Shown: positions 1 through 5,570 of the stretch, one piece after another
How positions within the stretch are numbered: the first letter of the stretch is position 1
Layout of the letters: the number at the start of each line of letters is the position of its first letter
Source: Treponema sp.
Lineage (GTDB): Bacteria; Spirochaetota; Spirochaetia; Treponematales; UBA12059
Reading direction: 5' to 3'
Length of the DNA: 6,206 nucleotides
Assembly (NCBI GenBank): GCA_012517645.1
Contig: JAAYUR010000247.1
Coordinates: 1-6,206 of the forward strand
Program-made: the position numbers and the translations under genes
The notes under the pieces: generated by a model
The model's database searches: none
The model's input: only the letters and a program-made list of their open reading frames with translations
Told to the model about the DNA's origin: nothing

Positions 1-20
1 CCCGCCGCCGCGGCCCCGGC

Positions 21-1262
21 TCAGCCGCGCCCGGACAGGATCTCCGCCACCGCGGGGGCCGCGGCCCCGGGATCCGCGTCGCAGAAGACCCGGAGGACCC
101 GGAGGCTGTGGGAGAAGCCCCGGACCACCTCGGGCCGGAAGACCGTGGCGGACTCGCTGAACTTTTTCCCGGTACCGGCCACGTTCATGGAGGTCTCGAA
201 GGACAGGGGCTCCGGGAGGTCGACCACCAGGCGGCAGGGCGCTCCGGTCCGGGCGGAGACGGCCGCGGCCAGCTCCTTTTCCACGGCGGTCCGGGTGACC
301 AGGTGGGCTGCCTTGCGCTGGGCGGGGACGGTCTCGTCGTAGGGCGCCTCGTAACAAGAGGGGAAGATCCGGCCGTCGAAGACCGAGCGCACAAGTCTCT
401 CGGGATCCCGGCCAGGACCGGACATCAGGGCGTAGAAGCCCGAGTCGTCCAGGCCGTAGAGGTCGGCGGAGTCCACCGCGCCGTTCCGGAGGGCCTCGAT
501 CACCGCCTTCTTGACCATGGCGGTGGGGGCGCGGACCCCCTTGTGCCAGTACACGGCCCGGTACATCTGGTACTTCGAGAAGAGGACGGACTCCACGGCC
601 ATGACCCCCCGGTCGTCCACCCCGGGGCGGCCCTCCTCGTCCAGGACGATGTGGCGGAGCATGTACTCCGTGTCCTGGACTCCGTAGGGGACCCCGCAGG
701 CCCAGGCGTCCCGGTTCAGGTAGTCCAGCTTGTCCGGGTCCAGGACCCCCGAGAGGAGGGACCGGTACAGCGCCGTCCCGGTCCCGACGGCCGGGGATTT
801 CACGTCCACGATGGCCGCCGCCTGGGCCGGATCCGCCCCGGCCTTCTCCAGGGCCGCGGCCATGGGACCGGTCAGGGCCCGGGCCGTCAAGGCCTCGTGC
901 TCCTCCAGGGGAAGCTCCTTCAGGGAGTGGGCGTAGGGGAAGTGCCCCACATCGTGGCAAAGGGCCGCGGCCAGGAAGGCCCGGGCCCCCTCCGGGGTCA
1001 CCTGGTCCCCCGCGAAGGGAGCCACCGCCTTGAGGACCCGGGCGGCCATGGAGAAGACACCGATGGAGTGGGCCCGGCGGGTGTGGGTGGCCCCGGGGTA
1101 GACCAGGTGGGTGGGCCCCAGCTGGAGGATCCGGGAGAGTTTCACGAACTCCGGGCTCGAGAGGATATCCAGGAATTCCGTCGGGAAGAGGATGGTCCCC
1201 CACAGGGGATCCCGGTAGGGTTCCGTGAATCGAATGCCCAATCTTTGCCAGATCCCGTCCAC
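21..1262 (-). CDS. HD-domain phosphohydrolase (COG1078-type, dNTPase/SAMHD1-related)
   Basis: This is a cytosolic metal-dependent phosphohydrolase of the HD superfamily, 413 aa, about the usual length for the COG1078 group. The catalytic set is complete: the first histidine in GATHTRRAHSIGV (H65, with R62), the HD pair in LCHDVGHFPYAHS (H103, D104, plus H107 and H112), H122, and the distal aspartate in DPDKLDYLNRDA (D177, with K178, D180 and D185). This order matches the SAMHD1-like dNTP triphosphohydrolases. The real substrate cannot be read from sequence, and members may act on dNTPs or other phosphate esters. The start is GTG at 1262; minus-strand GGAGG at 1269-1273, 6 nt upstream, supports it, and no ATG occurs until residue 72. 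It is the last gene of the phnC-phnE-phnE-surE operon, 13 nt after the surE stop. The first 20 bases of the window, past its stop, are too short to show a terminator. Family call is firm, substrate uncertain. Confidence 0.93.
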   Translation of the reverse strand: MDGIWQRLGIRFTEPYRDPLWGTILFPTEFLDILSSPEFVKLSRILQLGPTHLVYPGATHTRRAHSIGVFSMAARVLKAVAPFAGDQVTPEGARAFLAAALCHDVGHFPYAHSLKELPLEEHEALTARALTGPMAAALEKAGADPAQAAAIVDVKSPAVGTGTALYRSLLSGVLDPDKLDYLNRDAWACGVPYGVQDTEYMLRHIVLDEEGRPGVDDRGVMAVESVLFSKYQMYRAVYWHKGVRAPTAMVKKAVIEALRNGAVDSADLYGLDDSGFYALMSGPGRDPERLVRSVFDGRIFPSCYEAPYDETVPAQRKAAHLVTRTAVEKELAAAVSARTGAPCRLVVDLPEPLSFETSMNVAGTGKKFSESATVFRPEVVRGFSHSLRVLRVFCDADPGAAAPAVAEILSGRG

Positions 1263-1275
1263 CGTCCGCCTCCGG

Positions 1276-2022
1276 CTACTCGGCCCCGGGAAGCCGTTCC
1301 CGGAGGACCTTCATGTACTCGTAATTGGTCCGGTTCACCTGGATCGGGGTCACGGACACGTAGCCGTTCTTGTAGGCCCAGACATCCGTGCCCGGGGGGT
1401 TGTTTCCCTCCCCCCAGGTGCCCTTGGCCCAGTAGACCCCGTCGATCTCCACGAACTCGTGGAGGAAGGGGCGGTCCCCCATGTCGCAGACCCGGATTCC
1501 CAGGCTTTTCTCGAAGCCCCGGCGGGGAAAGTTCACGTTGAGGACGTTGTCCTTGGAAAGGACCCTCGAGTCGAGGAGCGTGGACATCACCCCGGCCAGC
1601 TCCCGCTCCGCCAGGTCGAAGTACCCGAAGTCCGTGGACACGGCGATCGCGGGCTTCCCGCAGATCACCGCCTCCGAGGCCCCGGCCAGGGTGCCGGAGT
1701 AGACGATGTCCGTGCCCATGTTCGGCCCGTCGTTCACCCCCGAGACCACCAGGTCCACCGGGAGGTTCAGGGCGTACAGGGCGAACTTGACGCAGTCCGC
1801 GGGCTTGGCCTCCAGGCTCCAGACCCGGGCGCCGGAGCCCGGAAACAGGCCCTTCCGCTCGTGGACCCGGATGGGGTCGTGGATGGTGATGCCGTGGCCG
1901 ATGGCGCTCTGCTGGCTGTGGGGGGCCACGACGTAGAGGTCGCCGTGCTCCCGCATCACCCGGGCCAGGAGGGCCAGCCCCCGGGCCTCCACGCCGTCGT
2001 CGTTGACGAGCAGTATGTTCAT
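1276..2022 (-). CDS. surE: SurE 5'/3'-nucleotidase (nucleoside monophosphate phosphatase)
   Basis: SurE is a cytosolic divalent-metal phosphatase that removes phosphate from nucleoside monophosphates; some members also act on 3'-nucleotides and polyphosphate. The protein is 248 aa, normal for the family. It opens with the signature MNILLVNDDG (metal ligands D8, D9). It then has APHSQQSAIGH (S39), KPADCVKFAL (residues 73-82, where most members have G-T-P), and SGVNDGPNMGTDIVYSGT (N97 as metal ligand, residues 94-111). Near the end it has PPGTDVWAYKNGYVSVTPI. I chose the ATG at 2022 because the family starts exactly there; the upstream TTG at 2061 would add 13 residues inside phnE2 and does not fit. 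The gene starts 4 nt after the phnE2 stop with only a poor ribosome binding site, so it probably depends on translational coupling. SurE beside a phosphonate importer is unusual compared with its common placement near pcm/rpoS in proteobacteria. Confidence 0.97.
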   Translation of the reverse strand: MNILLVNDDGVEARGLALLARVMREHGDLYVVAPHSQQSAIGHGITIHDPIRVHERKGLFPGSGARVWSLEAKPADCVKFALYALNLPVDLVVSGVNDGPNMGTDIVYSGTLAGASEAVICGKPAIAVSTDFGYFDLAERELAGVMSTLLDSRVLSKDNVLNVNFPRRGFEKSLGIRVCDMGDRPFLHEFVEIDGVYWAKGTWGEGNNPPGTDVWAYKNGYVSVTPIQVNRTNYEYMKVLRERLPGAE

Positions 2023-2026
2023 GGGC

Positions 2027-2830
2027 CTAGACGAGCTTCTTGCGGAGCCGGCCGGACACAAGGTCGATCACGGTCACCACGACGACCATCACGATCATGA
2101 TGATCCCCACCCGGGGCCAGGCCCGGTTCCGGATGGCGAAGATCAGGGGCGCCCCGATCCCTCCCGCGCCCACGAGGCCCAGGGTGGAGGCCGCCCGGAC
2201 GTTGATCTCGAAGCGGTACAGGGTGTAGGAGATGAACTCCGGCGCCACCTCGGGAAGCATGGCCCGGAAGAGGACCTCCATGGGCGTGGCCCCGCAGGAG
2301 TCCAGGGCCTCCTTGACCCCCATGTCCATGCTCTCGATGGCCTCGGAGAAGAGCTTGGCCAGCATCCCGATCGAGTGGATCCCGATGGCCAGGATGCCCG
2401 CGGGGGCCCCGGGCCCGACCACGCTGATGAAGATCAGGGCCAGGATGAGTTCCGGGAAGGTCCGCACCGCGGTCACGAGCACCTTGCCCAGCTTGGACAC
2501 CCGGGGGCCCACGATGTTCTGGCTGGCCAGAAGGGCCACGGGGATGGACAGGAGGGCGGAGGCGAAGGTTCCCGCGATGGATATCGCGATGGTCTCCACG
2601 ATGGCGTAGGGCAGTCCGTCCTTGGTCCAGTTGGCCAGGTAGGCCACGTCCGGCAGGACGAAGCCCCGGAGGATCGCCTCCACGGTGCCCCGGGCGGTCT
2701 GCATGATCCCCAGGTATTGGATCCCCGAGGAGCTCCACAGGACCAGGGCCGCGAGTCCGCCGTAGTTCAGGATGTTGTACAGGGTCCGCAGGGGGTTCCG
2801 CTCCTTCGGGACCAGGATGCGGTCGGTCAT
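2027..2830 (-). CDS. phnE: Phosphonate-type ABC transporter permease PhnE (second copy)
   Basis: Inner-membrane permease of the PhnE family, 267 aa. Hydrophobic segments lie at about residues 22-38, 79-102, 117-138, 141-160 and 241-257. The cytoplasmic EAA-type loop that contacts the ATPase is at about 163-199 (EAIESMDMGVKEALDSCGA), followed by the PhnE hallmark EINVRAASTLGLVGAGGIG at about 208-226. It is clearly paralogous to the preceding phnE. Both begin with an R-I-x-V-P-K segment after a short acidic or polar lead, both have FEINVRAA and VGAGGIG, and both end in basic R-K-L-V. The two copies probably form a heterodimeric channel. The ATG overlaps the TGA of the upstream phnE as ATGA (2827-2830), and a strong AGGAGG lies at 2839-2844, 8 nt upstream, inside the end of that gene. 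Transported substrate is not determined by the permease sequence. Confidence 0.96.
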   Translation of the reverse strand: MTDRILVPKERNPLRTLYNILNYGGLAALVLWSSSGIQYLGIMQTARGTVEAILRGFVLPDVAYLANWTKDGLPYAIVETIAISIAGTFASALLSIPVALLASQNIVGPRVSKLGKVLVTAVRTFPELILALIFISVVGPGAPAGILAIGIHSIGMLAKLFSEAIESMDMGVKEALDSCGATPMEVLFRAMLPEVAPEFISYTLYRFEINVRAASTLGLVGAGGIGAPLIFAIRNRAWPRVGIIMIVMVVVVTVIDLVSGRLRKKLV

Positions 2831-3621
2831 ACGAGCTTCCTCCTCATGGCGGAGCTGGCCAGGTCGATGACCAGGACCACGAAGAACGAGATGATGATGA
2901 TGAGCCCCACCCGGTCGAAGTTCCGCCAGGCCAGGTTCTGCTCGAAGATCTGGCCTATGCCGCCTGCCCCGACGTAGCCCAGGACCGCCGCGGCCCGGAC
3001 GTTGATCTCGAAGCCGTACAGGGTGTACGAGAGGAACTGGGGCAGGATCTGGGGCACGATGGCGTAGCGCAGGATGTTGGGCTTGTTGGCCCCGACCGCC
3101 TGGAGGGCCTCCACCTGGCCCTGGTCGATGGCCTCGATGGACTCGAAGGTGAGCTTGGAGATGAGGCCGAAGGTGAAGATCACCAGGGCCACGACCCCGC
3201 TGAAGGCCCCGATCCCGAAGACCGCCACGAAGACCGAGGCCATGACCATGGCGGGGATGGACCGGGTGATGTTCAGGATCACCCGGAGGGGCTGGGCGAT
3301 CCAGGGGTTCTTGATGAAGTTGTTGGCCGCGAAGACCGCGGTGGGGAAGGCCAGGATCGCCCCCCAGAATGTGCCAACAATGGACATCTTGACGGTCTCC
3401 AGTAGGGGATCCACGATCCGGGGGGTGTAGGCCCAGTCGGGCCGGAGGAACATGCGGCCTAAAAGGCGGCCGCCCTTCCGGAGGTTCAGGAGGATCCGGC
3501 CCAGGTCGAAGCCCGCGAACCAGGCGCTCCCCACGATCAGGGCCGTGACCCCCAGGATGATGAGGTTGCGCCGAAGGTGGTTCGGCTTCGGGACGACGAT
3601 CCGCTCGACGGGGCCGCTCAT
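2827..3621 (-). CDS. phnE: Phosphonate-type ABC transporter permease PhnE (first copy)
   Basis: Inner-membrane permease of the PhnE family, 264 aa. Hydrophobic segments lie at about residues 19-36, 78-96, 113-147 (probably two helices) and 237-254. The EAA-type coupling loop is at about 151-186 (SIEAIDQGQVEALQAVGA) and the hallmark EINVRAAAVLGYVGAGGIG is at about 195-213. The frame is open far upstream, but the part beyond 3621 is only the shadow of phnC. The start is the ATG at 3621, giving MSGPVERIVVPKPN, which aligns with the start of the second PhnE (MTDRILVPKERN). Its ATG overlaps the phnC TGA as ATGA (3618-3621). The ribosome binding site is weak: GAGGA abuts the ATG and a G-run lies a few bases further up, so re-initiation by phnC-translating ribosomes is likely. 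Expected to pair with the second PhnE and PhnC. Confidence 0.96.
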   Translation of the reverse strand: MSGPVERIVVPKPNHLRRNLIILGVTALIVGSAWFAGFDLGRILLNLRKGGRLLGRMFLRPDWAYTPRIVDPLLETVKMSIVGTFWGAILAFPTAVFAANNFIKNPWIAQPLRVILNITRSIPAMVMASVFVAVFGIGAFSGVVALVIFTFGLISKLTFESIEAIDQGQVEALQAVGANKPNILRYAIVPQILPQFLSYTLYGFEINVRAAAVLGYVGAGGIGQIFEQNLAWRNFDRVGLIIIISFFVVLVIDLASSAMRRKLV

Positions 3622-4400
3622 TCCTCGTCCCCCAGGACCTCGTCCGCGTGGATGCGACGCCCGTAGACCTGTTCCATCTCGTGGAGGAAGTTGTCCTTGT
3701 CGATGTCCTTCATCTGCTTGTCGTAGACGATGGTTCCCGCCCGGATGCCCACCACCCGGGTGGCGTACTTCAGGGCCAGGTCCACATGGTGGAGGTTGGC
3801 CACCGTGGTGATCCCGTCCTCCCGGTTGATCTTCTTGAGGTAGTCCATCACCTGGATCGTGGTGACCGGGTCCAGGGAGGCCACGGGCTCGTCCGCCAGC
3901 ATGACCAGGGGCTCCTGGGCCAGGGCCCGGGCTATGGCCACCCGCTGCTGCTGGCCCCCGGAAAGCTCGCTGGCCCGGGTGTGGACCTTCTCCAGGATGT
4001 CCACCCGCTTCAAGGCCCGGTAGGCGATCTGCTTGTCCTCCTCCGGGAAGAGTCCCAGCACGGTCCGCCAAGTGGGATTGTAGGCCACCCGGCCGGACAG
4101 GACGTTGGCCAGGACGGACATCCGCTTCACGATGTTGAAGCCCTGGAAGATCATCCCGATCTGGCGCCGGACGTTCCGCAGGGTCTTGCCGGCCGCCTTG
4201 TTCACCGCCACCCCGTTGACCGTCACCTCGCCCTCGGTGGTGTCGATCAGCTGGTTGATCAGGCGGAGGAGTGTGGATTTCCCGGCCCCCGAGAGGCCCA
4301 GGATGGCCACGAACTCGCCCTTGTCTATCGTGAGGTTGACTCCCTTGAGCGCTTGGACCCCGTTGGGGTAGGTCTTGGAAACGTTGGTGAACTGGATCAT
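3618..4400 (-). CDS. phnC: Phosphonate-type ABC transporter ATP-binding protein PhnC
   Basis: Cytoplasmic ATPase that drives import through the PhnE pair, 260 aa, typical for PhnC. All ABC motifs are present in order: Walker A GLSGAGKST (35-43), Q-loop glutamine Q86 in IFQGFN, signature LSGGQQQR (146-153), Walker B LVMLADEP (165-172), D-loop SLD (175-177) and the switch histidine H204 in NLHHVDLA. The stretch RMSVLANVLSGR (93-104) followed by a long insert before the signature is characteristic of PhnC rather than of amino-acid importers. The ATG at 4400 has an excellent ribosome binding site, AAAGGAG on the minus strand at 4406-4412, with 5 nt spacing. It is the first gene of the minus-strand operon and is transcribed divergently from phnD. 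It ends in an ATGA overlap with phnE. Confidence 0.97.
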   Translation of the reverse strand: MIQFTNVSKTYPNGVQALKGVNLTIDKGEFVAILGLSGAGKSTLLRLINQLIDTTEGEVTVNGVAVNKAAGKTLRNVRRQIGMIFQGFNIVKRMSVLANVLSGRVAYNPTWRTVLGLFPEEDKQIAYRALKRVDILEKVHTRASELSGGQQQRVAIARALAQEPLVMLADEPVASLDPVTTIQVMDYLKKINREDGITTVANLHHVDLALKYATRVVGIRAGTIVYDKQMKDIDKDNFLHEMEQVYGRRIHADEVLGDEE

Positions 4401-4436
4401 GGGCGCTCCTTTCGGGCGGCGGGCGTAACCGGGGCC

Positions 4437-4461
4437 GGGACCGGATCGGTCCGGGGTCCCC
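4437..4461 (-). other. Overlapping GC-rich dyads in the phnC leader
   Basis: The dyad GGACCG/CGGTCC is centred at 4445 (4438-4452, 6 bp with a 3-base centre). Immediately beside it is the 9-base dyad GGGGTCCCC (4453-4461). GGGACC at 4437-4442 can also pair with GGTCCC at 4455-4460, so two exclusive foldings are possible. It lies between the proposed phnC promoter and its ribosome binding site. It could be an operator or an mRNA structure, though in such GC-rich DNA chance dyads are common. Confidence 0.35.
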
Positions 4462-4475
4462 GCGCGGCATCCGCC

Positions 4476-4504
4476 ACTCTAACCGAAGAAAAATCGTATG
4501 TACA
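4476..4504 (-). promoter_or_regulatory. Candidate sigma70-type promoter for the phnC operon
   Basis: Read on the minus strand, the same palindrome TGTACA (4499-4504) could serve as -35. After 17 nt it is followed by TAGAGT (plus-strand ACTCTA, 4476-4481), 4 of 6 to TATAAT. Transcription would begin near 4469, giving a leader of about 70 nt that contains the GC-rich dyads at 4437-4461. Both hexamers are weak matches. Confidence 0.3.
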
Positions 4505-4527
4505 GAACAGCCCCTCTAGAGTACCAT
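4499..4527 (+). promoter_or_regulatory. Candidate sigma70-type promoter for phnD
   Basis: A possible -35 TGTACA (4499-4504, 4 of 6 to TTGACA) is followed after exactly 17 nt by a possible -10 TACCAT (4522-4527, 4 of 6 to TATAAT). This would start transcription near 4534 and leave a leader of roughly 40 nt before the phnD ATG. The hexamers are mediocre and the alternative TATATC at 4527-4532 overlaps the -10, so this is a candidate only. The palindrome CTCTAGAG (4514-4521) falls in the spacer, where a repressor could act. Confidence 0.35.
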
Positions 4528-4565
4528 ATATCGAGAACCTTGTTCGCGGTATCCGCACGTTTATT

Positions 4566-4571
4566 AGGAGG
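4566..4571 (+). promoter_or_regulatory. Ribosome binding site of phnD
   Basis: AGGAGG stands 5 nt before the phnD ATG at 4577. It is a near-perfect Shine-Dalgarno sequence, fixes the start codon and predicts strong translation, as expected for a binding protein needed in excess over its transporter. Confidence 0.85.
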
Positions 4572-4576
4572 ATCCC

Positions 4577-5500
4577 ATGAAGAACCGTATCGCTTTGGCG
4601 CTCGTCGTCGCTCTTGTCCTGCCCCTCGCGCTCTTCGCGGAGGGAACCAAGGAAAAGCCCATCAACCCGGAGGTGCTCCAGGTCCAGCTGATCCCCTCCC
4701 GGGACGCCGCCTACCTGGACGCCCAGCGCATGCCCCTGCAGCAGATGCTGGAAGCCCAGCTCAAGCGCAAGGTCAACGTCACCGTCGCCACGGACTACAA
4801 CGCCCTGATCGAGGGCATGGCCTCCAAGCAGATCCACGTAGGGCTTCTGGCCACAACCGCCTACGTCATGGCCGCCGACGAGGGAGCCGCCGAGGCAATT
4901 TTGAAGTCCACCCGGTACGACGTGGACGACAACGGAAAGCTCCTCAAGGACAAGCCCCTGGTGGCCGGCTATAAGGCCCAGCTCGTGGCGGGAGTGGACT
5001 CCGGCATCAAGAGCGTCAAGGACCTCAAGGGCAAGAAGATCGCCATCGCCTCCTTCACCTCCACCTCCGGCTTCGTGTGGCCCGCCAACCTCCTGGCGGA
5101 CAACGGCCTGGACCCCGAGAAGGACGTGACCTGGATGAACGTCGGGGGCCACGACAACGCCATCACCGCGGTCTACAACGGCCAGGCGGACGCGGCCTTC
5201 ACCTTCAAGGACGCCCGGACCCTCTTCGAGAAGGAGGCCTTCTACCCGGACCTCATGAAGAAAGTCGTCCTGATCGCCAACACCTCCGAGATCCCCAACG
5301 ACACGATCTCCGTCATCCCCGCCCTGGATCCCAAACTCAAGGAAGCCGTCCGTATGGCCTTCATCAACATGATGAAGGACCCCAACGGCCTTGCGATCAT
5401 GCGGAAGATCTACAACCACGAGGGCTACGCCCCCGCCAAGGACTCGGACTACGACCTGGTCCGGACCTACCTGAAACGGCAGAAGCAGTGGAAGTTCTAG
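4577..5500 (+). CDS. phnD: Phosphonate/phosphite-type ABC transporter substrate-binding protein PhnD
   Basis: Exported binding protein that delivers a phosphorus oxyanion or related ligand to the PhnE/PhnC importer, 307 aa. Residues 1-21 form a signal peptide (K-N-R, then a hydrophobic stretch ending A-L-F-A), with likely signal peptidase I cleavage before E-G-T-K-E. There is no cysteine, so it is not a lipoprotein. Family features of the mature domain are Y74 in TDYNALIEGM, Y96 in LLATTAYVMA, the oxyanion-binding STSG (162-165) in SFTSTSGFVWPANLL, H192 in GGHDNAITAV and D205 in GQADAAFTF. In E. coli PhnD the corresponding Tyr, Ser-Thr-Ser, His and Asp positions surround the phosphonate group. 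The usual G-P-x-x-Y segment is A-T-T-A-Y here, so the organic side of the ligand may differ. The gene diverges from phnC instead of being in the same operon, and is closed by its own terminator. Confidence 0.95.
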   Translation: MKNRIALALVVALVLPLALFAEGTKEKPINPEVLQVQLIPSRDAAYLDAQRMPLQQMLEAQLKRKVNVTVATDYNALIEGMASKQIHVGLLATTAYVMAADEGAAEAILKSTRYDVDDNGKLLKDKPLVAGYKAQLVAGVDSGIKSVKDLKGKKIAIASFTSTSGFVWPANLLADNGLDPEKDVTWMNVGGHDNAITAVYNGQADAAFTFKDARTLFEKEAFYPDLMKKVVLIANTSEIPNDTISVIPALDPKLKEAVRMAFINMMKDPNGLAIMRKIYNHEGYAPAKDSDYDLVRTYLKRQKQWKF

Positions 5501-5532
5501 GCCCGGCGATCCCGGAAGCCTGAGTACTATCG

Positions 5533-5560
5533 GCCCCCGGCCCGTGCCGGGGGCTTTTTT
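5533..5560 (+). terminator. Intrinsic terminator after phnD
   Basis: A perfect 9-bp GC stem, GCCCCCGGC (5533-5541) with GCCGGGGGC (5546-5554), encloses a 4-base loop and is followed by six Ts (5555-5560). It lies 32 nt after the phnD stop. It is a textbook rho-independent terminator for rightward transcription and lacks a T-run on the other strand. Confidence 0.92.
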
Positions 5561-5565
5561 AGGAG
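5561..5565 (+). promoter_or_regulatory. Ribosome binding site of the flavodoxin-fold gene, abutting the terminator
   Basis: AGGAG begins at the base right after the terminator T-run and stands 5 nt before the ATG at 5571. It selects that ATG over the in-frame GTG at 5544, which sits in the terminator hairpin. Confidence 0.82.
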
Positions 5566-5570
5566 ACCCT

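Larger units (their letters stand above)
4401..4576. promoter_or_regulatory. Divergent phnC/phnD intergenic control region
   Basis: This is the only true intergenic stretch of any length in the window, and it must hold the start signals for both the phnC operon (leftward) and phnD (rightward). The part near phnC (4401-4475) is very GC-rich and carries overlapping dyads. The middle (about 4476-4565) is much richer in A and T, with a short A-run at 4489-4493, the palindrome TGTACA at 4499-4504, the palindrome CTCTAGAG at 4514-4521 and an ATATAT stretch at 4526-4531. I recognise no riboswitch and no known operator such as a Pho box. That the region is regulatory follows from the divergent gene arrangement; which regulator acts is unknown. 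Confidence 0.8.

Noticed and set aside
1..20. GC-only stretch after the HD gene as a possible terminator
   Set aside because: It contains a GCCGCGGC palindrome but is cut by the window edge and shows no T-run, so nothing can be claimed.
108..1541. Long plus-strand open frame opposite the HD protein and surE genes
   Set aside because: Its translation is a low-complexity G/P/R/H/V-rich string with no family resemblance. It is the antisense shadow of GC-rich genes with clear catalytic motifs on the minus strand.
2023..2061. TTG start that would lengthen SurE by 13 residues
   Set aside because: SurE proteins begin with the metal-binding M-x-I-L-x-x-N-D-D-G strand, which starts at 2022. The extension lies inside phnE and has no good ribosome binding site.
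2003..2977. Plus-strand open frame rich in H, D, G and P opposite the phnE genes
   Set aside because: It is the antisense image of the permease codons (hydrophobic GTC/ATC codons read backwards). It spans the junction of two real genes and has no domain.
3622..4470. Upstream extension of the first phnE frame, giving a 547-aa open frame
   Set aside because: The extension is out-of-frame phnC sequence and gives R/G/P-rich nonsense. The MSGPVERIVVPK start at 3621 with ATGA coupling is the natural one.
4401..4576. Riboswitch or Pho box in the divergent region
   Set aside because: I found no conserved riboswitch core and no spaced direct repeats of a Pho-box type; only short palindromes are visible.
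4397..5419. 340-aa minus-strand open frame opposite phnD
   Set aside because: It is a V/G/D/H-rich antisense shadow of phnD and would overlap the whole divergent promoter region.
5544..5570. GTG start that would lengthen the flavodoxin-fold protein by nine residues
   Set aside because: The codon lies in the terminator hairpin, and the extension does not belong to the fold. The ATG at 5571 has an ideally placed AGGAG and begins the first beta strand.
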